Part shown: piece by piece, positions 1-8,500 of the stretch
Position numbering within the stretch: the stretch's first letter is position 1
Layout of the letters: each line of letters begins with the position of its first letter
NCBI RefSeq assembly: GCF_026241195.1
Contig: NZ_JAPFQO010000013.1
Coordinates: 1 to 64,000, forward strand
Direction: 5' to 3'
Source: Pontibacter anaerobius
GTDB taxonomy: Bacteria; Bacteroidota; Bacteroidia; Cytophagales; Hymenobacteraceae
DNA length: 64,000 nt
Program-made: the position numbers and the translations under genes
Notes under the pieces: generated by a model
Seen by the model: only the letters and a program-made list of their open reading frames with translations
Database searches by the model: none
Told to the model about the DNA's origin: nothing

Positions 1-237
<237 letters not shown>

Positions 238-380
238 TTCACCGATGGGATATAGCACCAGCGCCACTTTTCAAAGTATAAATCCAGCGTGTGGTGTATC
301 ACAATAAAATGGCTGTGCTGCAGTTTTATTTAGCGAATGACGTGCTGCGGGAAGGCAGCACAGCCAACCTTTTGATGCAA

Positions 381-1430
381 ATGTCAAAGAACAAAGCACC
401 CTTCTTTTTTGTACTCTTATCGCTCTGCCTGTTGTGCAGTGGCGGTAGCGCTGTGGCTCAGACCAAGGTGAAAGACCTGTTTAAGGTAAAGACACCGAAG
501 ATCGAGTACGTACGACCGGATACTACTATCCTTATCAAGTATGAGGATTTTCCGGATGATGATTCTGACGCTGACCAGTCGATTTATTTTAACCCGAAGA
601 AAGAGCTTTCCATTGTAAGTGAGGATACCTCTGAGCTTGACCTGGGGGAGCAGCACATCGTGGAGATGTCGGAGGAGGTGCTGGTAGATTCTACCTGGAT
701 CCGGATTGCCGGTTACTATGCGATTTGGGATACGCGTAATATCAATCCATACCGCATGGACAGCCGTCAGTTGAAGGATACGGTAGACATTAAGCTCTAT
801 GATCCTGCCAACGATCGTTCCTATAAGATGCCGCTGGAGAAAACCCCGATCACGAGCCGGTTTGGCCCAAGGAGCGGGCGCTGGCATTACGGCACCGATA
901 TAGACTTGGATACAGGAGATTCTATCTACGCGGCCTTTGATGGTGTGATCCGTATTAACAAATGGGATGGCGGCGGTTATGGAAATTACATCGTAGTGCG
1001 CCATTACAACGGCCTCGAAACCCTCTATGGCCACATGAGCAAAACCATTTCCCAAACTGGTGATTTCGTGAAGGCTGGGCAGGTTATTGGTTTAGGTGGC
1101 AGCACCGGCCGTAGCTCCGGTCCGCACCTGCATTACGAAGTGCGTTTCCAGGGCAACCCTATGGATCCGGAGAACATCTATGATTTCCCGGATTACCTAC
1201 TGAAAGGCGAAAGTTATCAGATCACCTCGGCGGTGTTTAACTATGCCAACCGATCCAGAAGCAGTGGCAGTAGCAGTGGACGCCGGGCCGCTTATCATAA
1301 AATTAGAAGCGGGGATACCCTCTCCGAAATTGCCAAGCGCTACGGTGTATCAGTAAGCCAGTTAACACGACTTAATGGCATAAGTACTCGTACTACCCTA
1401 CGTGTAGGGCGATCCCTGCGAATCAGATAA
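381..1430 (+). CDS. M23 family metallopeptidase with C-terminal LysM domain
   Basis: A secreted cell-wall peptidase of about 349 residues. I chose the ATG at 381 because it begins an immediate signal peptide (MSKNKAP, hydrophobic stretch, cleavage near SAVAQ); an in-frame ATG at 375 is equally possible, and the frame stays open upstream. The LytM/M23 zinc site is intact: H169-x3-D173 in HYGTD, and H249-L-H251 in GPHLHYEV. The last 45 residues form a LysM peptidoglycan-binding motif (SGDTLSEIAKRYG). Family members cleave peptide cross-bridges or regulate amidases during division and wall turnover. bshB1 starts 12 bp downstream, so the two may be co-transcribed, although no functional link is obvious. 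Confidence 0.92.
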   Translation: MSKNKAPFFFVLLSLCLLCSGGSAVAQTKVKDLFKVKTPKIEYVRPDTTILIKYEDFPDDDSDADQSIYFNPKKELSIVSEDTSELDLGEQHIVEMSEEVLVDSTWIRIAGYYAIWDTRNINPYRMDSRQLKDTVDIKLYDPANDRSYKMPLEKTPITSRFGPRSGRWHYGTDIDLDTGDSIYAAFDGVIRINKWDGGGYGNYIVVRHYNGLETLYGHMSKTISQTGDFVKAGQVIGLGGSTGRSSGPHLHYEVRFQGNPMDPENIYDFPDYLLKGESYQITSAVFNYANRSRSSGSSSGRRAAYHKIRSGDTLSEIAKRYGVSVSQLTRLNGISTRTTLRVGRSLRIR

Positions 1431-1442
1431 AAGCTAAAGAGA

Positions 1443-2162
1443 ATGAAACTAGACATACTTGCCTTTGCCTCACACCCTGATGATGTGGAATTAGGATGTG
1501 CCGGTACGCTAATAACCCATGTAGAAGCTGGCCTGAAGGTAGGCATTGTGGACCTGACAGAGGGGGAACTCGGAACCAGAGGAACCCCAGAAACACGTAA
1601 GCAAGAAGCTATTGATGCAGCGAAAGTTATGGGTATACCTGTACGCGAAAACCTTGCCTTTGCCGATGGCTTTTTTCTGAATGACCGCGAGCACCAGCTA
1701 AAGGTTATTGAGATGCTGCGTAAGTATAAACCTGATATAGTGATTGCCAATGCCCTGCATGACCGCCACCCGGATCATGGAAGGGGATCTGCGTTAGTGT
1801 CGGAATCATGCTTTAAGTCAGGGTTAAAGATGGTTAAAACGAAGGATGCTGATGGTGTGGACCAGGAAGCATGGCGCCCCAAGGCTGTTTACCACTACAT
1901 CCAGGATCGCCCGATTACGCCGGACTTTGTGGTGGATGTTACTCCTTACTGGGAGAAGAAGATGGAGGCCATCCGTGCTTTCAAATCCCAGTTCTATAAC
2001 CCGGACGATACTTCTCCCAACACCTATATTTCCTCTCCTGAGTTTCTGAGTTTTGTGGAGGCAAGGGCTAAGGAATTAGGCCACACGATTGGAGTTACCT
2101 ATGGCGAAGGCTTTACCAAAGAGCGCCAAATCGGGGTGAAAAACATGTTCGACCTACTATAA
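1443..2162 (+). CDS. bshB1: Bacillithiol biosynthesis deacetylase BshB1
   Basis: This 239-residue protein belongs to the LmbE/PIG-L zinc-dependent deacetylases. The metal site is visible as S-H11-P-D13-D14 at the N-terminus, with H109-P-D-H112 further on. In the bacillithiol pathway BshB removes the acetyl group from GlcNAc-malate, before cysteine addition by BshC. Bacillithiol is the main low-molecular-weight thiol of many Bacteroidota, so a BshB1 assignment fits the lineage. A generic PIG-L deacetylase cannot be excluded from motifs alone, but full-length similarity by eye (TEGELGTRGT, ALHDRHPDH) is typical of BshB1. A hairpin terminator follows at 2214-2255. Confidence 0.93.
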   Translation: MKLDILAFASHPDDVELGCAGTLITHVEAGLKVGIVDLTEGELGTRGTPETRKQEAIDAAKVMGIPVRENLAFADGFFLNDREHQLKVIEMLRKYKPDIVIANALHDRHPDHGRGSALVSESCFKSGLKMVKTKDADGVDQEAWRPKAVYHYIQDRPITPDFVVDVTPYWEKKMEAIRAFKSQFYNPDDTSPNTYISSPEFLSFVEARAKELGHTIGVTYGEGFTKERQIGVKNMFDLL

Positions 2163-2213
2163 AAGTTTAAAAACTACGCCTCGTTAAAAGAGCAGCTAGT
2201 TACACAAAAGTAT

Positions 2214-2255
2214 AAAAGGGAGTGTCGCTGCCATCAACAGCGGTACTCCCTTTTT
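2214..2255 (+). terminator. Rho-independent terminator after bshB1
   Basis: Arms AAGGGAGT (2216-2223) and ACTCCCTT (2245-2252) pair, with an inner CGCTG/CAGCG stem, followed by a T run to 2255. An AAGTATAAAA motif sits directly against the left arm. Confidence 0.75.
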
Positions 2256-2335
2256 ACGTTATTAGAAGAAACGTTAAACAAAATAACCCCTTGGCTGGTT
2301 GTGGTGTATTTAAAATGATATTATAGCCAAACCAA

Positions 2336-3349
2336 ATGAAGAATAAAACGATACTGTTGGCAAGCCGTCCAAATGGGGTGCCAACCCAAGAGAACTTTGC
2401 GTTTGAGGTGCAGGATGTGCCGGCACTGCAGGAGGGGCATGTGCTGCTGAAGTCTTTATACGTGTCTGTAGACCCTTATATGCGCGGCCGCATGAGCGAT
2501 GCAGCGTCATATGTGGCACCATATACAGTAGGTGAGCCTATTACTGGCGGGATTGTGGCAGAGGTAATTGATAGCCGGAACCCCCAGTTTCCGAAGGGCA
2601 CGGTGGTGATGGACCGTTTGCCATGGCAGCAGTACATTGTGCACGACGGAAGCGGCCTCAGCAAGATAAGCCCCGATATTGCCCCACTTAGCTACCATTT
2701 AGGTATTTTAGGCATGCCGGGTTTAACTGCATACTTCGGGCTGCTTCACATTGGCGACCCTAAGCCTGGTGAAACGGTGGTGGTTTCCGGAGCGGCGGGT
2801 GCAGTTGGAACAGTGGTAGGCCAGATCGCAAAGCTAAAAGGCTGTCGTGTGGTAGGCGTGGCCGGTTCTGACGATAAAATTGCTTATCTGAAGGAAGCGC
2901 TGGGCTTTGATGAGGCTATCAACTATAAAACCGTTGGTGATCTAAAGGAAGCCATGGCGCAGGCCTGTCCGGATGGGGTGGATGTATACTTTGACAACGT
3001 AGGCGGTGAGATATCTGATGCCGTGTACCTCAAGCTAAATAAATTCGCGCGTATTGCCATCTGCGGCCAGATCGCCTACTACAATGCTACTTCAGCGCCT
3101 ACCGGAATGCGCGTGGAGCCTATCCTGCTTAAGAAAAGCGCCCTGATGAAGGGATTCATTGTAAGTGACTTTGCCCAAAATTTCAATACTGCGGCAAAAG
3201 ACTTGGTAACCTGGCTGAAGGAGGGCAAGCTACAGTACCAGGAAACCATATCAGAGGGCTTTGAGAATATTCCGCAGGCTTTTCTGGGGCTATTTTCTGG
3301 GGAGAATACAGGTAAGCAATTAGTTAAAGTGGCTGATCGTGAAGGATAG
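2336..3349 (+). CDS. NADP-dependent oxidoreductase, MDR superfamily (leukotriene B4 dehydrogenase / CurA type)
   Basis: A 337-residue zinc-free medium-chain reductase. The N-terminal GroES-like half contains the family landmark VDPYMRGRM, and the Rossmann half has the nucleotide-binding loop SGAAGAVGTVVGQIAK. Relatives reduce the C=C bond of alpha,beta-unsaturated ketones and aldehydes using NADPH, which detoxifies reactive carbonyls. No structural zinc cysteines are present. The next gene downstream is a YqhD-type aldehyde reductase, so the pair may act together on reactive aldehydes. That grouping is inferred from adjacency only; the 98-bp gap could hold a second promoter. Confidence 0.9.
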   Translation: MKNKTILLASRPNGVPTQENFAFEVQDVPALQEGHVLLKSLYVSVDPYMRGRMSDAASYVAPYTVGEPITGGIVAEVIDSRNPQFPKGTVVMDRLPWQQYIVHDGSGLSKISPDIAPLSYHLGILGMPGLTAYFGLLHIGDPKPGETVVVSGAAGAVGTVVGQIAKLKGCRVVGVAGSDDKIAYLKEALGFDEAINYKTVGDLKEAMAQACPDGVDVYFDNVGGEISDAVYLKLNKFARIAICGQIAYYNATSAPTGMRVEPILLKKSALMKGFIVSDFAQNFNTAAKDLVTWLKEGKLQYQETISEGFENIPQAFLGLFSGENTGKQLVKVADREG

Positions 3350-3447
3350 CCTAATTTTCTGTAAGCCGGCCGTATATGCGATTAAAGTTAAAAATATGCC
3401 AGCGGCTTCTAGAACAAATGTTAAATCAAGAAGAAAACTAAACTACT

Positions 3448-4605
3448 ATGAATAATTTCACTTTTTATAACCCTGTTAAGATACTTTTTGGAAAGGGACA
3501 GATTAGCGCCATAGCAAACGAGATACCTGCGGGTGCCCGCGTAATGATGACGTATGGCGGCGGTAGCATTAAAAAGAACGGCGTTTATGACCAGGTGATG
3601 GAAGCACTCAAAGAGTTTGACGTGACGGAGTTTGGCAACATCGAACCTAACCCGCATTACGAGACGCTGATGCAGGCGGTAGACATTGCCAAGCGCCAGA
3701 ACATTGATTTCTTCCTGGCTGTGGGCGGCGGCTCTGTTATTGACGGTACCAAGTTCATCGTGGCGGCTATGGAGTATGAAGGCGAGGATCCGTGGAGTAT
3801 TATGGCCAAACGCGAACCCGTTACAAAGGCTGCTCCTTTCGGCGCCGTACTAACACTGCCTGCCACAGGCTCTGAGATGAACTCAGGCGCAGTTATAAAC
3901 CGTGTCTCTACAAAAGAAAAGCTGGCTTTCGGAAGTCCGTTTACCTTCCCTAAGTTCTCCGTGCTCGATCCGGAAACGACTTTTACACTACCATTGCGGC
4001 AGATCAGTAACGGTGTTGTGGATGCTTTTTCGCACGTGCTGGAGCAGTACCTTACATACCCGGTTAACGCGCCGCTGCAGGATCACTTTGCCGAGTCTAT
4101 CCTGCTGACGCTGAAAGAGGAGGGGCCGAAGGCTGTGAAGAATCCAAAAGACTATGATACCATGGCTAACTTTATGTGGGCAGCTACCATGGCGCTGAAC
4201 GGCGTTATCAGGGTAGGGGTACCGACAGACTGGGCCACCCACTACATTGCGCACGAACTGACGGCATTGCACGGTATTGACCACGCCCGCACCCTGGCTA
4301 TTGTGTTCCCGGCGCTGCTGCGCTACAAGAGCGAAACAAAGAAAGAGAAGCTTTTGCAGTATGGTGAGCGTGTGTGGGGAGTAACGGATGGCACGGAGGA
4401 CGAGCGTCTGGAGGCAACCATACAGGCAACCATTGCTTTCTTTGAGTCGCTTGACATTAAAACCAGGCTCTCAGATTACGAAGTAGGTGAAGAAACTATT
4501 GCTACCATTATCGCCCGCTTTGAGGAGCGTGGTGTAAAGGATCTTGGTGAGCGCGCCGATATTCAAATCAGGGACGTGAAAGAGATTCTCACTCTGAGCC
4601 TGTAA
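3448..4605 (+). CDS. Iron-containing alcohol dehydrogenase, YqhD type
   Basis: A 385-residue group III alcohol dehydrogenase closely similar in layout to E. coli YqhD. The predicted metal ligands D192, H196, H265 and H279 keep the YqhD spacing (4 residues, then 14). The dinucleotide loops are GGGS at 38-41 and GGGSVIDG at about 93-100. Enzymes of this type reduce short aldehydes (butyraldehyde, glyoxal, malondialdehyde) with NADPH in the cytoplasm. A perfect bidirectional terminator separates it from the convergent TetR gene, which could be its regulator by proximity, though no operator was identified. Confidence 0.93.
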   Translation: MNNFTFYNPVKILFGKGQISAIANEIPAGARVMMTYGGGSIKKNGVYDQVMEALKEFDVTEFGNIEPNPHYETLMQAVDIAKRQNIDFFLAVGGGSVIDGTKFIVAAMEYEGEDPWSIMAKREPVTKAAPFGAVLTLPATGSEMNSGAVINRVSTKEKLAFGSPFTFPKFSVLDPETTFTLPLRQISNGVVDAFSHVLEQYLTYPVNAPLQDHFAESILLTLKEEGPKAVKNPKDYDTMANFMWAATMALNGVIRVGVPTDWATHYIAHELTALHGIDHARTLAIVFPALLRYKSETKKEKLLQYGERVWGVTDGTEDERLEATIQATIAFFESLDIKTRLSDYEVGEETIATIIARFEERGVKDLGERADIQIRDVKEILTLSL

Positions 4606-4611
4606 GTATAA

Positions 4612-4675
4612 CACTATAAGTATAAAAAAAGGCGCTGCAGTTACCATTGCAGCGCCTTTTTTTATACTTATAGTG
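4612..4675. terminator. Perfect bidirectional terminator with 28-bp arms
   Basis: Arms at 4612-4639 and 4648-4675 are perfect reverse complements around an 8-nt loop. The core GGCGCTGCA/TGCAGCGCC is flanked by A7/T7 tracts, then by AAGTATA and TATACTT, then by CACTAT/ATAGTG. It serves the convergent alcohol dehydrogenase and TetR genes. Confidence 0.92.
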
Positions 4676-4695
4676 AGCTTACTAACTGTCTCCTG

Positions 4696-5313
4696 CTAAA
4701 CCTCCTTATCCTCTCGGAGGATGCCTTTGAAAATGATCTTCACTAACCCATCAAAAACCTCCCTTGGCGTTTTAGGTAGCTCCTGCATCAGCCCCTGCGG
4801 CACCTGCTCTGTAAAATCTGGGTTCAGGATAGTTTCCAGGGCACTGGCGTAGAGCAGTACCGCCATCGTTCGGTTTACATTTTCCCGAATATACCCCTTT
4901 TTATACCCTTCGTTCAACAGTGCGTTAAAGCGCAGAAAGGCAGCGTCTGCTTTGTGCTTTTGCAAAAGCTGCCAGGCCGAAGGAGCGTTTTTCTTGATAT
5001 CTAAGACAAACTCCGGGTTTATATCGTGCAGCTTGGTGCCCACAAAACCAAAGATGCGCCTTGTTTTATCCGGGAAAGGCAGGCTGTTATCCGCCAGGGT
5101 ACTTTCCACTTCCTGCTGTATATCCTGCGCATGCTTCCGGATAATTACGTTAAGCAGTTCCTCCTTCCCGGAAAAGTACTGGTAGAGCGTTTTTTTGCTC
5201 ATACCCAGCCGCTTTGCCAGGTCTGCCATCAGCACCTTACTGTAGCCGTGGGTAAAGAACAGGTCTTTTGCCTCGGCTATTATCCTGTCCCGAGGGTTGT
5301 CCGGAGTTTCCAT
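4696..5313 (-). CDS. TetR/AcrR family transcriptional regulator
   Basis: About 205 residues. The N-terminal helix-turn-helix is clear (ADLAKRLGMSKKTLYQYFSGKEELL), following the usual first helix RDRIIAEAKDLFFTHGY. The C-terminal two thirds is the variable ligand-binding half. I placed the start at METPDN (5313); an in-frame ATG at 5352 adds 13 residues with no homology expectation. The gene converges with the YqhD-type dehydrogenase and is divergent from the large A2M-like gene, so either could be a target. Its ligand cannot be read from the sequence. Confidence 0.88.
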   Translation of the reverse strand: METPDNPRDRIIAEAKDLFFTHGYSKVLMADLAKRLGMSKKTLYQYFSGKEELLNVIIRKHAQDIQQEVESTLADNSLPFPDKTRRIFGFVGTKLHDINPEFVLDIKKNAPSAWQLLQKHKADAAFLRFNALLNEGYKKGYIRENVNRTMAVLLYASALETILNPDFTEQVPQGLMQELPKTPREVFDGLVKIIFKGILREDKEV

Positions 5314-5517
5314 CGTTAGAGGTCTTAATTCTTTTAAGGGGTGCCTGCTCATCTACTTAAAGGCTGTTGATGGTGGGCAACCCCACAAATATATAGATTA
5401 ACTTATAACTTAAAGGAGGATTTAATGATTAGTTGAGGACTTCGTGTTCCTGCAGTTGCTTAACACATCCTGCCGTTAAAGAACTGTGCGTTCGGGCCAT
5501 AAATATAGCAGAATGTG

Positions 5518-5525
5518 TATCTTTA
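5518..5525 (+). promoter_or_regulatory. Probable -7 element for the A2M-like gene
   Basis: TATCTTTA matches seven of eight positions of the Bacteroidota -7 consensus TAnnTTTG and lies 17 bp before the ATG at 5543, which implies a very short 5' leader. A TTC-rich candidate -33 region lies about 27 bp upstream. Confidence 0.45.
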
Positions 5526-5542
5526 GATGCTAACATCTGACT

Positions 5543-8500
5543 ATGACGTACAAACTTTGCATTTCAATTTTCTGCTGCCTTATACTTTCCAGCCCCGCCA
5601 TAGCGCAGGCAAAACTATCGAAGAGTCTGCAGCGCAGCCCCTACACCTATATTTATAGCATCTCAACGGAGGAGGCCCGGCTATACCTTGAGAAGGGCCC
5701 CAAAGTAGTGCAGGAAAGCTTTTTCCATACTTTGGTGGATTCTTTTGCAGTTCAAACCACGTATCAGAAACAGTTGGGGCAAGGTCATTTCCTATTTGCG
5801 TACGCTTCTGGCTCCGACCTGGTGTATGAGATCCATCAAGTGCGGCCATACGGTATAAAATTGTTGCAGAACCAGGCTGACCTAAACGTGCTACTTCACG
5901 ATACGCTGGGTCAGGCAATTACCGGGGCGCAAGTATGGCTTTCGGGGAAACAAGTGCCTTTCGATGCTGAAACGCAAACTTACAGGCTTGCAAAGCAGAA
6001 GGAAGGTGGACTGTTAGAAATTCTTTATCAGGGCCATACCAGCTTTGAGGCTATTTCCCATCAGGATAATGGCTACCGGTACCCTTTCTCTTTTCGGCGA
6101 CTTATCTATACCAGGCCAATCTATTATCTCTGGAAGCCTGTGCGGGATGTGGTGCAAAGTATAAAGTATGGCCCAAGCGGTTGGATCAGGAGTCTGGTCT
6201 CCGTTTTCGATGACACTTATCAGCAGAGCGAGAGCGTAAAGTACAAGGGCTACGTGGCTACCACCAAACCAATTTACCAGCCCGGTGATACCGTTAAGTA
6301 CAAAGCCTTTATTCTGAAAAAGAACGGACACCCTTACCGCAGGCAGGTATGGTTGGAGATGCAGGTGAATGGGAAGTATAAAACCCTGCAAAAACTGAAC
6401 CCTTACCGCCCAGGTGCCTACACCGGGGAGTTGGTGTTGCACGATAGCCTGAACCTGGAATTGGATAGGCACCAGTACATGAGCTTTACCAAACCCAGGA
6501 AGTATGGCAAAACCCTTATGTCGCAACACTTCAAGTATGAGGACTATGAGCTGAAGGAAACAACGTATGCGGCTAGGCTGGAGAAAGAGAAACTATACCA
6601 GGGCCAACTAAATAAAGTATACCTGCGGGGTGCGGATGCGAATGGCCTGAACCTGCTGGACGCCCGAATGGAGCTAGTGGTGCTGGCAGGGCAGGTGTTG
6701 CAGGCTGAAAAGCCTGAGGTATTCGTGCCGGATACACTGTGGGTGCACCGGCAACCGCTGGATGCGGAGGGAGAGACAGTGGTTGAATTGCCGCAGCACA
6801 TTTTCCCGGAGGTCAGTCTTGTCTACCGGGTAGAGGTAGTATTTCTGAACAGCAGCAACGAGCGGGTGGCTAAAGAGGTACGCGGCGAGTACCTGCACAG
6901 GCAGGGCCGGTTGGAGCTAAAGCTGCAGCAGGACAGCCTGCGGTTAGAGTACCTGGAAGGAGATACGATGCTGGCGAAAGCCAACGCCATACTTACCGGC
7001 TTTGATAATAACGGTAAAGCACTGCAGGAGCAGGAAGTCCGGTTGCCTGCGCTGTTGCCTTTGGACCCCTACATAAGCCACTACCTGCTGCAATGGCAAG
7101 GACTTAAACAGAAACTAGACCTGCACCAGCAAGACGACCAACTCAGTCTGCTGACCAACCGTGATACTGATAGTTTATACCTAGCTATCCAGAACCCACG
7201 TAAGCTGCCCTATTGGTATTTTTTGTACCGTAAAAACCGGTTGGTAGCGCGGGGGCAGGGGCAGGAAAGAGCCTGGAGCAGCAGCCTACCCCTGAAAGGT
7301 GATGCGCCATACTTTGTGACGCTGCAGTATGTGTGGGCCGGCGAAGCGAAAGACCAGGAGCAGAACGAACCATTGCTCAAGCAGCGCCTTAATCTAGACC
7401 TACAGGCGCCTAAGGTGGTGTTTCCGGGACAGAAAGCAAGTATGACGTTGGCCGTAACGGATTATGCTGGTAAGCCTGTTCCGAAGGTCGATCTTACCGC
7501 CTACGCCATCACTTCCAAATTCAAAGAAAACAACCTGCCTAACCTGACTAGCTTCGACAAGTATAAAGGCCGCAAAAAACTAAAGGAGCTCAGGCTTTCC
7601 GGGTTGCATGGCGGCAGCGCCAAACCACTGGACTGGGAACGCTGGAGCCAGCGAATGGGCCTGGACAGCCTGGCCTACTATGACTTCCTGTATCCTGAGC
7701 GAGGCCTGTTTCAGGAGTACTCCCTCAGCCGCGACAGCGTAACCCAGTTTGCGCCCTTTGTAGTAGACTCGGGCAGAGTGCAGCCGGTGCATGTCATTTT
7801 TGTGGATGAGGTGCCCGTGTACTTCTCCGGCACGGATGTACTGCCCAACTATGCCTTTCCTGCCGATTCAGGTTACCATACGATTAAGCTGCGTACAGCC
7901 GAACAGCTAATCACCCTGGAGAAAGTATACTTTAAGCCGCAGCACAAGCTTACACTAAGTATAGATCTGGATATCCTTACAGGGGCATCTACACCACGCA
8001 CGCAAGCGCTGCAGAACCAGGAGCGTGACATGCTTAATCGCTATTTGTTTCAGGTGGAGCGAAACTTCAATAAGGACATCACTTACCTGAAGCAGGGGCA
8101 GGTGGTGCAGGTGCTACCGCAGTATGCCTGGCAAAACAGAAGACAGGTACCGTATAGTGGATACAATGAGGGTAGGATTTTGGCCGGCCCGTTTTTACCG
8201 GACAGAATGAAGTTCAATCGCCTTGGCAGTATCACTACCACTTTCACGCCAGAACCCGACTACTTGCTCACATTTGAGCCGGAACTCTTGAAGATGCGGG
8301 AAGCCAAGGTTCTGCCAGACCGAGTATGGCTCAATAAAGCCCCATTACCACAAGAGCAGATCCGTTTGTTTGACGAGGCAGTAAACGAAGCCGACTTACA
8401 GCAGCAGCATGAAGAACAACTGCGCCAGTACTACCTGAGCCGGGTTTATGATAAGAATACCCATCACCACCCGGATGAGGCCCCTGGGCTTATCATGTGG

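Noticed and set aside
417..1055. A 212-codon minus-strand frame opposite the M23 peptidase gene
   Set aside because: It is fully antisense to a gene with intact catalytic motifs and has no recognisable domain or start context.
5411..5431. AAAGGAGG followed by an ATG near 5424, upstream of the A2M-like gene
   Set aside because: The frame stops after three codons, so the SD-like word is probably coincidental.
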